DNA of 64,000 bases from Diphasiastrum complanatum (GCA_029204225.1 CM055108.1:16894222-16958221); one strand, 5' to 3'; shown: positions 10,736 through 23,416, counted from the stretch's first letter. A program made the numbers and translations. The notes: a model not told the origin generated them from the sequence alone.

Positions 10736-11939
10736 TCATTTTTTCCAATGAGTAATCACATCAGCCTCATATAGCCATGGTCTAAGCATAGTCTTGGTGA
10801 TTGATGGTACATAAAGGGCATTTTCTAGATCCATGCATTTGGAGGATTCTAGACACAAAGAGATGGTGCCAACACCATCTATCCTACACTCTTCATCATT
10901 TCCAGTAAAGACAAACCTTTTAGTATCATTTAATGAGTGTAAGGTTGAGAAAAAGTCCTTTTCACAAGAAACGTGGGAGCTAGCCCACCCCACTATCGAT
11001 CCACCAATTGTCTCTTGAATTGCTATTGCCTGTTGGTGAGGATGTAGATGCCATAAAAAATACATATGCTTCATTCACCTCCTCCTTTGCAAGGTTTCCT
11101 TGTTTGTCCTCCTCCACTTGTGATCTTAGCCTCTTGTAGCATTCAGATGCATAATGCCCCTTCTTCCCACAAAAGAAGCATTTTTGCTTTGACTTGTCCT
11201 TTGAGCTTGATGCAACATCCTCTTCTTTGGCCCACTTTGGATGATTCTTCTTTCCATTGGTCTTTCTTTTGCCCTCGAATGAGAAATTGGTTTTCTCATC
11301 ATCGTCCTACAAAGACAAGGAACTCATCCTAGATTTTGCATGGAGCATCCTACACTCTTCAGCCACTAATACACTGTGAAATTTTTCTACAGTTGGCAAA
11401 GTGTCTTGGATCTCAAAACTTTGGACCAGATTTGCAAAGTCATCTCCTAGACCATTAAGAACAATTTGTACAAGCTCTCCATCATGAATCGTCTCTCCAA
11501 TGGAAGCCAACTCCCTATTTAGAGACTTGATTCTGAGTACATAGTCCTATGCACTCTCCTCACTTCTTTTCATGCTTTGCAAAATCCGATTTCTAAGCAT
11601 GAGAACCCTCAAAGTGTTACTAGATTCATAGATTGACTTTAAAGACTCCCAAGCCTCTTTGGCACTTTTACATGATGATACTTCCCTCAAAAGATCATTG
11701 CTCACATTCATTTTCACACAATGAAATGCTAGTTTAGATCTCTTTTTGTATCTCACTGATTTTTGTGCACCTAGAGGTTCATATTCATCCTCGATCAAAA
11801 ACTCATAAAGGTCTTGGAGCACCAAAAGTGACTCCATCCTAACCTTCCAGATAGCATAATTTATAGAATTCAATCTCTCACTAGCTTCTAGAAGGTATGC
11901 TCCAACAGATCTCATCTTACTAGTGACTTCTACAAACAA
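10736..11939 (-). pseudogene. Copia gag-protease remnant C
   Basis: Gag begins near 11939-11912 (YLLEASERLNSINYAIWKVR), like the gags of elements B, E, F and G. It continues through 11510-11307 (ELVQIVLNGLGDDFANLVQS), a zinc-knuckle region near 11130-11170, and the protease region (GWASSHVSCEKDFF, then GVGTISLCLESSKCMDLENALYVPSITK) down to 10736. The usual D(S/T)GAS of the protease is mutated (reads VGWASSH). Stops at about 11546 and frameshifts near 11300 and 11070 break the frame. The rest of pol is gone; gypsy sequence abuts at about 10735. Confidence 0.8.
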
Positions 11940-12618
11940 GAGACTTGATAGCCTTGAAACTCACAAAGGTTATAATCACAATTCGATCACTCCCTCACAA
12001 AGCTGGAATGAAGATAAGATGAAGTGAAAACTACTTTCAAACAAATCTTGCCAAGAAATGGATTTGATTGACTCTAGAAACTCACTAAGGTCTCTCTCTT
12101 GTAGTGTTTCACTCAAATTAGATTTCTAATCCAACAAATGGACCTATAATCTCATTTCTAGCACTCCCTCACAAAGTTGGAATGAAGACAAATCTTTCCA
12201 ATTTTGCCTATTTTTGGACAATAACATGACTAAATCTCCGTCACACTTTTTGATGTACTTTCAAGACTTGCAAAACAAGTCTAGAGGACCTAATTTCAGC
12301 CTAGATTAATTAGATCTCATGACCCTAAGTCAAATCTAATCAATGGCACTCAATCTTGGTAGCTTACCCTAAGATTTCCACAAAAAATTACATCAAAAGC
12401 TCACAAATTGAATTTCTTTGGATCAAATAAATACCATGCATTAAATGTAGGTTCAGAGGTGCCCACACATGTTTTGACTCCATTTGACCCCTACCAAGTT
12501 TGGGATCAACTTGTCACCAAAATCAAGATTATAGCTTGCCCTCTCAATACTATTTTTTAGCACCAAAACTTGCTAAATTGGATTTGCATTAGATCAATGG
12601 CTTATGCTCTTGTACTTG

Positions 12619-12630
12619 GCCCTGATACCA
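12619..12630 (-). promoter_or_regulatory. Primer-binding site of copia remnant C (one mismatch)
   Basis: The minus strand reads TGGTATCAGGGC, one change from TGGTATCAGAGC, about 690 bases upstream of the gag start. The sequence beginning TGTGCAAG at 12631 would then be the end of its 5' LTR, cut by element B at 12991. Confidence 0.6.
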
Positions 12631-12991
12631 TGTGCAAGTACTATACTTTAGGACCATAAATGGATCTACAAAAGATCCACGAGTGATTGGACGCTTGCTT
12701 AACAATCTATCAAAAAACTAGACACAAAAAAATTGATCTAGATTGGAAATTTTTGCAATGGAAAGTACCTTCATAAGCTTTCCATCAAGCTATAACATCA
12801 ATATCTTTGGACCAAATATCAAGGAATTAAAGAGGTCTGAAAATATCTGATTTTCACACATGCAAAATTTCAAAATTCCGTACAATGTCAATTCTGATCT
12901 GAAAATCTAGTTTCTATCCTCTTTGATCCAAACACTTTTCAAGAAAGATAAAAAAAAAGTGATAAACTGCTTTTTTGCTTGAATTGGATGT
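12631..12991 (-). repeat. Truncated LTR or leader sequence next to remnant C
   Basis: Non-coding. It follows the primer-binding site and ends at the B LTR. About 40 bases near 12945-12987 (GTGATAAACTGCTTTTTTGC) recur at about 26015-26048. Part of it also resembles the B leader (CCGTACAAT near 12882 and 18200), so its nature is ambiguous. Confidence 0.35.
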
Positions 12992-13646
12992 TGAATTCAC
13001 ATGTGTAGATTGTCCACAACATGTACTTGTGATCTCCTAAGGTGTGTAGATGCACCAAGATCAAGACTAGATTGAGATTCAAGATCAACCTTGGATCCTA
13101 TGGCAAAAACACACTACTACATGCATTCAATCACTTCCAACTCTCACTCACACGTGTGGGAAGTATTCAAAAAATAAACTAAATTAAAACAAGCTGCTCT
13201 CCTTGGTTAGAGAGAGAAAAAACATCATGAGCTCTCGGGTAGAGAGAGAAAGCTAGAAATCCAATAACACTCAAAATCCATATAATCACCAAGTCAATTA
13301 GCTTCAAAATGAGGAGTACAATGATACTAGTAGATCCACGAGCTACCACTATGCTTAACTATGATTGGACCATACTTTTTCACCTCTTGATCCTATTGGA
13401 CCATTGATCCATGCACCTCTTAATTCTATTGGACTACATTCAAGCACACCTCAATTTCCTATTGGACCTCACATGGTTCCACCTCTAAATCCTATTGGAC
13501 CTCTTGGAATTCATCAAACAAAAGCATTACACTTGTCTACACTCTAATTGGCATGAGTTTAGCCTCTTACTCTATTTTGGCTCATAGTGGCATTACAAGT
13601 GGAAATGCATAATTTGCCATCTATGCCAAATTTGTTCCTATCAACA
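12992..13646 (-). repeat. 3' LTR of element B (655 bp)
   Basis: Direct repeat of 18381-19035. In element sense, the U3 part holds six CCAAT boxes (ATTGG on plus at about 13364, 13395, 13428, 13461, 13494 and 13547). A CACACGTGTG palindrome lies at 13149-13158. The small ORF at 13365-13547 is a by-product of the CCAAT repeats and is not called as a gene. Confidence 0.92.
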
Positions 13647-13654
13647 TCCTACAC

Positions 13655-16600
13655 CTAGATGCTTGATGTAAAAAACATAAGACCCCTATATCTAACATAG
13701 ATAATTTTGCTCAAAGGCTTGGTGAGTAGATCGACAGTACAAGAGGACGAGTTGACATGCTCCAAATAGATTTCTCCTCCAATAAGCTTTTCTCTCACAA
13801 AATGGTGTGCCACTTCTATGTGCTTGCTTCTTGCATGAAATATGGGATTGTTGGCAAGAGCTTGGGATGAGATGTTATCACACTTGATCTTTGGTAGATC
13901 ATATTCCTTGATGCACTTTAGCTCCATTAATAACTTCTTGATCCAAAGCACCTCTTTGGTAGTTGTAGTGAGTGCTTTGTACTCAGCCTCACATGAAGAG
14001 AGAGATATAGTATCTTGCTTTTTGGAAAGCCAAGATATTAGATTGCCTCCAATAAAGATAGTGTATGCACTAATAGACTTTTGATCCATCTTGTCACTTG
14101 CAAAGTCCGAATCCGAGTAGCCAACAATGAATAGATCTTCACTTTTATAGAGTAGACCATAATCACAAGATGAAGATACATATCTTAGAGTCCTCTTGGC
14201 CATCTTCCAATGATGGATCTTAAGATCTTGCATAAATTGACTCAATTTGTGCACACAAAAACTTAGATCGGGCCTAGTAATGGTAAGCCAAATCAAGGAG
14301 CCTACAAGACTCCTAAAAAGTGTGATGTCCTCAAAGGATCTTTCATCACCTTTATTAGGATCTTTTACAATTTGCTCCATTGGAGTATCTATGCTCTTAG
14401 AATTTTCCATATGGAATTTTTTCAACATAGAGTGAGCATATCTAGATTGGCATATAAAGACATGATTTTCATAAAATCAATTTCTATGCCTAGGATGTAA
14501 TGTATCTCTCCTAGATCTTGCATTTTAAACTCACATCCAAGTGCAAGCTTAGTTTCATCAACTAGCTTGATACAACTTCCACAAAGAATAATGTCATCAA
14601 CATAAATTAGAAGAATGAAAATATTGCTATCAACAAACTTTAGATACATGGAAAGATCGTAGTCACCAAGAGTAAATCCTAGTGAGATAAAAAAGAATTA
14701 AGTCTTGAATACCATGATCTTGGTGCTTGCTTGAGTCCATAAAGACTTTTGAAGAGCAAGCACACTTTGGAATCATCCTTGATGAATCCTTGAGGTTGTT
14801 CCATATAGATCTCCTCCTCAAGATAACCATTTAGAAAAGCATTGGATACATCTAATTGGAACACCTTCCACTTGAAGAAACAAGCAAGAGAAATAAGAAT
14901 TTTTATTGTCACCGTCTTTGCAACGGGTGCAAAGGTCTCCTCATAATCAAGGCCATGGATTTGAGCAAATCCTTTGGCACATAATCTTGCTTTATGCTTG
15001 TTGATGGTGCCATCATGATTGAACTTGATCCTAAATACCTACTTGCAACCAATCACATGCTTGTTGGATGGAGGATCCACGAGCTCCCAAGTATTGTTGG
15101 TGATCAATGCATCATACTCTTGCTTCATGGCATCATACCACTCCTTGGTATTGAGTGCCTCTTGTACATTCTTTGGCTCTTCATGAGAGACATAAAAAAC
15201 ATAATTAGTGGAATCAAGATCCACTTGTTTGCCTTTATCAACATATGAGAGCCTCTTAGGCTCGGATCTATCTCTCATGGATCTTCTTGGTGAGAAAATC
15301 CGAGGAGAGTCTTCTTCAAATATCGACCCCATCACATCATGATTGTCTTCAAAATCAATAATTGGTGATGCATCCATAGATTTCTTGATCTCGGCCTCTT
15401 CAAAAGATGAGTGTTGATCTTCATGAAAGACAACATCTCTAATTTCAATAACTTGAGAAGTAGAGAGTATAAAGACTCTATAGGCCTTCTTGGTGGATGA
15501 GTATCCAACCATGATCCCTTTGCATGCACTAGGATCTTCTTTCTTCCTTGTTTCCAAGGGAATATGGACAAAGCATAAGCATCCAAAAACTCTAAGGTAA
15601 TCAACCTTAGGCTTCTTCAAATATAAGATCTCATATGGTGACTTTCCTCCAAGAGCTATATGTCGAAGCCTATTGCAAAGATAATTCGCACAATTAATGG
15701 CTTCTCCCCAAAAATCTTTGGGCAAAGATGCCTCAATTCTCATAGATTTTGCACATTCACATAGAGATCTATTCTTTCTCTCGGCCACTCTATTTTGAGA
15801 TGGAGAGTAGGCACAAGAGAACTCTCTTTTAATGCCAAGCTCACAAAAATCTTGAAATTTATTGGAGATATATTCACCACCTCCATCACTTCTAAGAGCT
15901 TTAATCTTGAATGAGAATTGCTTCTCTACCTAAGCTTTGAAAATAAGGAAATGATCAAACACCATAGATTTAGAAGCAAGCAGATACATCCAAGTGAATC
16001 TTGTGAAATCATCAATGAAAGTAACAAAACAAGTGGCTCCTCCCTTGCTTGTAGTTGATGAGAAATGCACATCCAAGTGGATTAACTCCAAAGGATGCTT
16101 GTTTTTGATAGAAGATCTTGTAAATGGCTTTTTGTGAGATTTAGCAATAGCACAAGCCTCACAAGGCTTGATCTTCTTGGAGAATGACTTTGGCAAGCCA
16201 ATAGCTTTGGCTTCTTTGATCATAGAGAGCATGGATTTGTAGTTGGGATGTCCCACCCTCCTATGCCATAATTCCTCCATAGAGAGCTTGTTCACAAGAG
16301 CAACATTACAAGCATTCACATACTCATTTGGATCTAGTTTATAGATGCCACCAAATCTAGATCCTAATGCAAGTATCTCATCATTCTTCTTGATAGTGCA
16401 AGTATCAACATTGAATTTTACATCAAGGCCATTATCAAGCAATTGGACAACACTAATAAGATTCTTGGTGAGCTTAGGTACATAAAGAACTTTAGAGAGA
16501 GAAAGAACTTTAGAGGATGCAAGCTTCAAGGGAATGTTCCCTATGCCTTCAATAGGACATTCAAAATCATTTGCAGTGTATATTGATTTCTTGACTCCAT

Positions 16601-17621
16601 CATAAGGTGCAATAGAAGAGAAAGAGTCCTTGGAGCTACACATATGTGAAGAGGCTCCACTATCAATATACCATAGGCCGTCCTTCTTGAAAGGAGTAGA
16701 TGATAAACTAGAGACCATAAGAGATCCCTCTCCATCACTTGCAATAGTGTCTTCCTTCTCATTGGTAATGTTGGCTTGCTTGAGTTGATTCTTCTTCTTG
16801 AAGCAATTGGTGGCATAATGACCTTTTTTGCCACAATAAAAGCACTTGATCTTCTTCTTCTTGAGCTTGGATGATGAAGCATTAGAGGAATCATCTTCCT
16901 CCTCATCTTTGTCTTTGGATTTGACTTTGTCCTTGCTTGAGGATTGTTGATGTTGGTTCTTGCTCCTCCCTTTATGCTTATCCTTGGCAAAGAGAGCTTT
17001 GCCATCATTATGAGTGAGAGAAAGCTTGTCCATCCTCAAGAGCTTGTACTCTTGTCTTGATTCTTCCGAAATTAGCACACTTTGGAGAGCCTCCAAACTT
17101 GGTAGCTCCTCCTTAATGGCATAGGATTGGACAAGGTTATCAAATTCACTTCTCAAGCCATTGAGAATGACTTGAACTAGCTCATTTTGATTGATGGAAT
17201 CACCAATACAAGAAAGTTCTCTATGAATATCTTTTACTCTCAAAACATAACTAGATGCACTCTCATCACTCTTTTGGCTACTTTGAAAGATTTGATTCCT
17301 AATAATGAGAAGCCTAGAGGTATTCTTAGCCTCATAGATAGTCTTGAGACAATCCCAAGCTTCTTTGGTTGTTGTACAAGTACCAATCTCCCTCAATATC
17401 TCATTAGAGACATTCATCTTAATGTAGTGGAGAGCCATCCTAGCTCTCTTTTTGTATTTTTGAACCTCTTGAAGAACTTGTGGTTCTTCTTCAAGGCCAA
17501 GAACTATGTCCATCACGTCTTGAAGGATCAAGATGGACTCCATCCTCATTTTCCAATTTGAATAGTTTGAAGTGGACAATCTTTCACTTGGTTCCAACAA
17601 GGATGAACCCATTGAAGACAT
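13655..17621 (-). pseudogene. Copia gag-pol of element B
   Basis: One polyprotein frame starts at the ATG at 17621 (MSSMGSSLLEPSERLS; upstream Met codons are less like the family). In order: gag; zinc knuckle CFYCGKKGHYATNC near 16830; protease WYIDSGASSHM near 16670; gag-pre-integrase LWHRRVGHPN near 16270; integrase HLDVHFSS and FIDDFTRF; RT with LDVSNAFLNG, SLYGLKQAPRSW and LIYVDDIILCG; RNase H with SDSDFASD, SSCEAEYKAL and FHARSKHIEVAHHF. The frame is shared from 17621 to 14679, with two TAG stops at 15930-15932 and 15039-15041. Frameshifts then occur near 14660 and 14425. Active-site residues look kept, but the frame is dead. Confidence 0.9.
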
Positions 17622-18365
17622 TTGAAATGAAGAAAACTCAGATGATGAACAATAAATGTTGCTACACACTCTCTACAGGATCCAATAATAGAGTACTATC
17701 TCCTCCTATGAAAGATCTTGCAACTATTTGTGAATTGATTCTCACTAGCTACACAAATTTCTCTAAAACAAGATCTATTTCACATCAAATGATGGAGTAT
17801 AGGCAAAGTTAGGATCAAACACTCTTAGCACGTGTGAATTACTCTAAGAAACCAAATTTGACTCAAATACAATGATATTGCATGAAACAAAATGGCTAAG
17901 ATCTTAAAACAGTGCCTAGATCACATATATATGAGATTGGCAAGCATACAACTGTGATTTTGGATCAACCAAGCAATCTCTTGACCAAACCAAATGTGTC
18001 CACCCAGGTCTAGGTGCCCTACCTAACCCTCTTCAAAAGCTTATAACTTCTGATTAGCTCAACCAAATGGAATGAAACTGATTGCATCAAAAACTAGACA
18101 AAAATAGCTTCAAAACAAGCTATCAAGAAAGATAAATGGATCAAGCATGAGAGAGAACTTCCAAATTGAAATTGGATGTTCCTCACACGTGTCTAAGCAC
18201 CTGATTCCGTACAATACCAGGTCAGACCCAGTCAATGTCCTTTTGATCTCTTATGATCCAAAATTGAACAAGATAGCTAGGAAAATGGGCCTTGACAATT
18301 TCTAGCTCAAGATTGATGAATAGTTTTCACTTAGATGGATCAAAATGCATGTTAACCTTAGGTAG

Positions 18366-18377
18366 GCTCTGATACCA
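18366..18377 (-). promoter_or_regulatory. Primer-binding site of element B
   Basis: The minus strand reads TGGTATCAGAGC, a perfect match to the plant initiator-Met tRNA complement, three bases inside the 5' LTR boundary. The leader from here to gag is about 750 bases and holds an imperfect CACACGTGTC near 18184. Confidence 0.9.
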
Positions 18378-18380
18378 TAT

Positions 18381-19035
18381 TGAATTCACATGTGTGGATT
18401 GTCCACAACATCATCTTGTGATCTCCTAAGGTGTGTAGATGCACCAAGATCAGACTAGATTGAGATTCAAGATCAATCTTAGATCCTATGGCAAAAACAC
18501 ACTACTACATGCATTCAATCACTTCCAACTCTCACTCACACGTGTGGGGAGTATTAAAAAAATAAACTAAGTAAAAACAAGCTGCTCCCCTTGGGTAGAG
18601 AGAGAAAAAACATCATGAGCTCTCGGGTAGATAGAGAAAGCTAGAAATTCAATAACACTCAAAATCCATATAATCACCAAATCAATAAGCTTCAAAATGA
18701 GGAGTACAATGATACTAGTAGATCCACGAGCTACCACTATGCTTAACTATGATTGGACCATACTTTGTCACCTCTTGATCCTATTGGACCGTTGATCCAT
18801 GCACCTCTTAATTCTATTGGACTATATTCAAGCACACCTCAATTTCCTATTGGACCTCACATGGTTCAATCTCTAAATCCTATTGGACCTCTTGGAATTC
18901 ATCAAAAAAAAGCATTACACTTGTCTACACTCTAATTGGCACGAGTTTAGCCTCTTACTCTATTTTGGCTCAATAGTGGCATTACAAGTGAAAATGTGTA
19001 ATTTGCCATCTATGCCAAATTTGTTCCTATCAACA
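18381..19035 (-). repeat. 5' LTR of element B (655 bp)
   Basis: Partner of 12992-13646, same length and same ends. It keeps the CCAAT cluster (18750-18935) and a CACACGTGTG at 18537-18546. The right neighbour is the integrase region of copia remnant E. Confidence 0.92.
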
Positions 19036-19036
19036 T

Positions 19037-20377
19037 CACACAGATCCTCCTGTAGAACCTTGGTCTCATAAGCAATATCTAAAATGTTAGCACTCTCCCT
19101 AGAATCTAGTTTGTATAACTTACCAATTCTAGATCCTCTAGCAATAACTTACTTTTCTCTTGAGATTATACACTTGTCAACTTGAAACTTGACATCCAAT
19201 CCACTATCAAACAACTGTCCTACACTAATGAGATTCTTAGTCAATCTAGGTACATACAATATATCATGTAAGCAAAAAGATTTTGATGATGATGCATGCA
19301 ATGTAATGCTACCTATTCCTTCAATCCTACACTCTACATCATTAGCAGTATAGATTGACCTTTTTGCACCTAGATATGGCATGCGATTAGTGAAAGAGCT
19401 ACTAGAACTAGACATATGAGAACTAGCCCCACTATCTATCCACCAGACTTCTTCATTCTTAAAAGAAAAAGACGAAAAAGTAGACATCATTAATGAATCC
19501 TCTCTTTCACTCTCTACATCCTCACACTCATCCTCATTAGTAAGGTTAGCTTTCTTAGATTGGTTCTTCTTCTTGAAATAGTTTGATGCATAATGTCCTT
19601 TCTTGCCACAGAAAAAACACTTGATCTTTGACAGCTTCTTCTTGCCATTGGATGTTGCACCTTGTGAGGACTGATCCTCACCACCTTCTTTGGCTTTGTC
19701 TTTCTTGAAGTGTTGTTGTCCTTTGCCCTTGATTGTTTACTTGTCTCTGATGAAGAGTGCTTTGTCATCTCCACCATCTTTCAATGAAAGTCTGTTGATC
19801 CTCAGCATCTTGTTCTCTTGCCTGTTTTCTTCAGCAATGAGAACACCTTGCAGTGTCTCCAAGGATGGAAGATCCTCTCTGATAGCATAAGTCTGCACAA
19901 TATTGTCATACTCATCTCTAAGTCCATTTAGGACTACTTGAACAAGTTTAGTGTTCTTAAGAGCATCACTAATACCAGCTAAATCTTGATGAAGATCCTT
20001 AAGTCTCATGACATATGATGAAGCACTCTCATCCACTCTCTGATAACTTAGAAATATTTGATTTCTAAGTGTAAGCAATCTAGAAGTATTTTTGATTTCA
20101 TAGATTGTTTTTAGAGTATCCCAAGTTTCCTTGGCCATGGTGCATGTACTGCTTAACACTTCATTAGTAACATTCATTTTTTTAATATGAAGGGCAATTC
20201 TGGTTCTTTTGTGAAATGCTACAGCTTCATTAGGTGCAGCAGGTTCTTCTTCAGCTCCACTCACAATATCCATTACATCCTTTAGAATCAACAATGATTC
20301 CATTCTGATCTTCCACATTGCATAATTGGAAGATGTTAATCTCTGTGCTCTACGAAATGTGAACCAGATGAAGACAT
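19037..20377 (-). pseudogene. Copia gag-protease remnant E
   Basis: Gag starts near 20377 (MSSSG..., then a frameshift), continues from 20318 (MWKIRMESLLILKDVMDIVSG in part) through LVQVVLNGLRDEYDNIVQ, a Lys-rich zinc-knuckle region near 19620, and a protease with WWIDSGASSHM near 19445-19410 and LYVPRLTKNLISVGQL. The coding sequence runs on towards integrase and is cut at 19036 by the 5' LTR of element B. A stop or frameshift separates gag from the zinc-knuckle part near 19740. It is close in sequence to B, F and G but a separate family judging by the LTR. Confidence 0.82.
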
Positions 20378-21141
20378 CTTCTTGGTGAGAAATTCTAGTA
20401 ATGATAAAAAATGGAGCTGAAAGGATGTTGCTTGCTATCTCAATCTAGGATCTAATACAGATGTTGATCCACCCTACAAAATCTAGCAACAAATGTGAGA
20501 ACAAATTCTCAATACAGAAAATCAATCTATCTTGAATTTGGATCTTGCTTCAGTCACAAAAGAAGAAGCACATGCAAGCAAGAAGTCTATCTCTCCCACG
20601 AGTTTCAATGTACTGCTAAACTCTCTAGGAACTTACTTTCAACTCAAACACAGTAATATGTGTGAAATGAAAAGTCTAAGACCTCAGAAGACTCACTTCT
20701 ATCCAATCCTACTTGATTGACAATGAAAATTGATGAAATTGGTGAAAAAAAAACAGATGTGTGCTCACTTTGGCATATCCCACAAGTTGAGTACCCTCTC
20801 AAACTCTATGATTGCCTAAAACTCTTCTAAAAACAAATCAAATTGATTTAGAAACAAGAGCATCACATTCTACTCTCCAATACCTATCCAACAAGCTATA
20901 AAAAATCAAATTTGGATCATTCCTTAAGAAGTAGCACTCATTAATGAGGGTTGATATCACACGTGTGAGCTCTCTATCCATACAGAGCTCCGTTGGATCA
21001 GATCAGCCTTGATTTGATCCACTTATGATCCACAGATTGCTTGTTTCTCAGCGAGTTTGAATCCTTCTCCAAAATCTGAGTTCTTGCAAGCAAAAACACT
21101 GATGATCTGATGTATACACCCTCACCTCTTCAAAGCATGAA

Positions 21142-21153
21142 CCTCTGATACCA
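21142..21153 (-). promoter_or_regulatory. Primer-binding site of remnant E
   Basis: The minus strand reads TGGTATCAGAGG, one change from the usual sequence, directly next to the LTR end. The leader from here to gag (20378-21141) holds a perfect CACACGTGTG at 20958-20967. Confidence 0.75.
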
Positions 21154-21836
21154 TGTGAAGTTTTTAGCACATGTGAATTTCACTACACACCCTACAGGAT
21201 CTTACTGAGGTGTTGTGATTGCACAAGATTGATCAAAGAACAGTATGCTTGAAAAATCTAAGGCAAGAACACAATGACATACATCTGATGAAAAAATCTT
21301 ACTTTTCACTATGAGAAATGAATGTCAGAAATAATTCTAAGTGTTCAATATGGGAAAAAGAGGCTTCTTTCAAGTAGAGAGAGAAAATCATACATAGAAA
21401 ACTCGGGTAGAGAGAGAATGAGTCCAAAACACCAAAATCTCAATATTCACAATGTGGCAAAACATGCCCAACATTCCCTACATGAGAGAGACTGGAATTC
21501 CTACAATGGAGTTGCATGGAAAGTCCACTTAACTGAACTAATTCACCTACCAGAGATCCACATGTGTAACTGCATGCATGTATGTTGCATGTACTGCATG
21601 TCAACTCATAAAATTGCCTAGACATGTGTAGATCACAGAAACTACTTTGCATGTTGCATGCACTAATTTCATGTGGCTTGCATGCATACAGTAAGACTTT
21701 GCATGCTATCTAAACATCTGCATGTCATCATAATTGAACCTATCTAACTCAAATCCAAGATACACTAAAAGAATATGTGCTCAGTTCACACTCCTTATAT
21801 GTACAGCATGAAATCTAGTGAAAATCATCATGGACA
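21154..21836 (-). repeat. 5' LTR of remnant E (about 680 bp)
   Basis: It begins (plus) TGTGAAGTTTTT next to the primer-binding site and ends near ...TCATGGACA at 21836, giving TG...CA ends. No partner copy exists in the window, so the outer edge is approximate. It holds two AGAGAGAGAA motifs, like the B LTR, and a CATGCATG-rich stretch at 21560-21720. Confidence 0.6.
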
Positions 21837-22565
21837 TGACCCCAAACTCGAGATAGGAAGATAATATTTTAATAATCTTCACACAGCCACAAAATGAGAG
21901 AGAATTTGAAGTAGATTAGAATAATTTGCTTATAATAATGGTTCAATTGTGTAATATAGTGTTATTTTTTAAATTGCCTGTGCATGTGACAAAAATATTC
22001 AAAAAAAAGAAAAGAGAGCAAGCATCGAAAGAACGAGCAATTGCATGTTTGCAATTAAGCTTTGAGTGAGTTTACCGGTGAGTTTGTGTTGTTTAAATTT
22101 TTTATTATTGGAATACGTTATCTAACATAGTAAGAAATCAAATGTGATTCATCACTTTCATTTTATTCAAAGCAATATCATATTTTACCGCATACACTAG
22201 CAATTAGTTAATATGCAAGAGTGAAATGTAGATAACTAAAATTCCCAATCCTAGGAAGGTGTGTAGCCCTTACTTTTCTCTCGTTAAGGCGAGGTTCTAA
22301 TCTTTCCAACTTGCACGGAAAAACCTACATGCTGTAGGGAGGGAATATGTGGTGACATTCTAAAATAGGACATAACTGCAAGATTTTGGTATTATAATTA
22401 TCACATTCAACTCTAACTATAAAAGTATACATAAAAAGTATTGCGATTAATATAAAAAAAAAGAGCATAAGTGAATTTCAGTATTAATAATCATAGATCA
22501 TTCTCATCATTTACGCATTCTCGTCATCACACAAGTCTCTTCTTCTAATTCTATCTCATCCAAAC
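21837..22565. other. No gene recognised
   Basis: AT-rich, non-coding. It could be the interior or the lost end of the CACTA-like element whose coding debris starts at about 22600. No terminal repeat was found here. Confidence 0.3.
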
Positions 22566-22599
22566 GTGGGGGCTTTAAATTACCCTCAATTTGGTCTTG

Positions 22600-23105
22600 T
22601 ACACGATTGTAGGAATCTCATCATTTCATTTGTACCTCCTTCACCCATCATTTCCACATCATTTCGAGTTTGGATGAGTTGTTTAGATTCTTCTAAAACG
22701 TCCTCAAAATTGGGTAGTGGTTCGTCGTGTGTATCCAATTCAACAATATCTTTTCCTTCAAACACACGTCGTTTTCTTGTATTAAGTTGGATCACATACC
22801 ACCATCTTGGGTCTATTCGATCTGGATGGAATATAATCTGCCAAAGAATTAAGAAAATTAAGTTAGTCTTATAAGATTGATACATAAATAATTGGATTGC
22901 GAATATTAATGACATTGGAATTTTAGAGTCTCACATGTTTGCAATGTCGTGGCAATACTAAAGTGTCATGAGAGTCCATCGATATAAATTTTGTTGAGTC
23001 GATTTGCAAAAACTTTGAGTTATCATTTCTAATCGTGGCATTGCTTCCACGATAGATGACCTTAAACCATTTTACTGTAGATCTTCCAGCATCATTACTT
23101 GACTG
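22600..23105 (-). pseudogene. CACTA (En/Spm) transposase C-terminal region, DUF4216-like
   Basis: Two exon-like blocks read on the minus strand. The first (about 23105-22935) has VKWFKVIYRGSNATIRND and DTLVLPRHCKH. The second (22837-22600) continues IIFHPDRIDPRWWYVIQ and then an acidic stretch. An intron at 22838-22934 has GT (GTGAGA) and AG (TTGGCAG) borders and joins the blocks into a continuous pattern. The pattern resembles the C-terminal domain of plant CACTA transposases, where a FYV.DP...W.VV motif is typical. The assignment rests on motif memory, not a search. The N-terminal bulk of the transposase is missing, and a copia gag abuts at about 23085. Confidence 0.45.
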
Positions 23106-23416
23106 CGTGATTTTGTTTGAAATCTTGTGAGCAGTGTATGCCACATCTCCTTTGCCTTGGAGGGTGTAGCCAAATCAAGTGTGAGACTATCCTCGATGGA
23201 TGATGATAGCAAGGCTACTGCCTTGTCATTTTTCTCCCTCCATTCACGTAGCTCTTTGCCTGATGTTGTAGTCATCTCCTCTGTGCCAATCACCCAGGGA
23301 AATAAATTTTTACCCTTTAGTATCAACGAGGTCTTAACTTTCTATGCCAAAAAGTTAGATCTTGAAAAATCCAAAACTGTACAAATCTTGGATTGTATGC
23401 TACTGATTGAAGCCAT
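23085..23416 (-). pseudogene. Copia gag fragment
   Basis: Gag starts at the ATG at 23416 (MASISSIQSKICTVLDFSRS), with one in-frame stop near 23343, and reads on as FPWVIGTEEMTTTSGKEL, LREWREKNDKAVALL and KEMWHTLLTRFQTKSRSQVM before ending at the junction with the CACTA-like exon. It is of the same gag type as the remnant at 7050-8002. A primer-binding site lies about 100 bases upstream. Confidence 0.75.

Larger units (their letters stand above)
12992..19035 (-). mobile_element. Ty1/copia element B with two LTRs
   Basis: Both LTRs are 655 bp with TG...CA ends (minus strand TGTTGATAGG...GTGAATTCA). A purine tract (GGTGTAGGA) lies before the 3' LTR and a primer-binding site after the 5' LTR. 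The LTRs differ at roughly several percent of sites by eye, so the insertion is not young. The flanking pentamers (GATGT left, TCACA right) do not match, so the copy has lost its target-site duplication or arose by recombination between elements. The internal region encodes gag-pro-int-RT-RH with stops and frameshifts. Confidence 0.9.

Noticed and set aside
13365-13547. A 60-codon ORF repeated at 18753-18935
   Set aside because: It lies in both B LTRs and its repeats come from the ATTGG units on the antisense strand. It is not a gene.
16541-17008. A 155-codon Lys/Arg-rich minus ORF inside the gag of B
   Set aside because: It is an alternative-frame shadow of the gag/zinc-knuckle region. The same kind of shadow recurs at 46876-47166 and 61478-61732.
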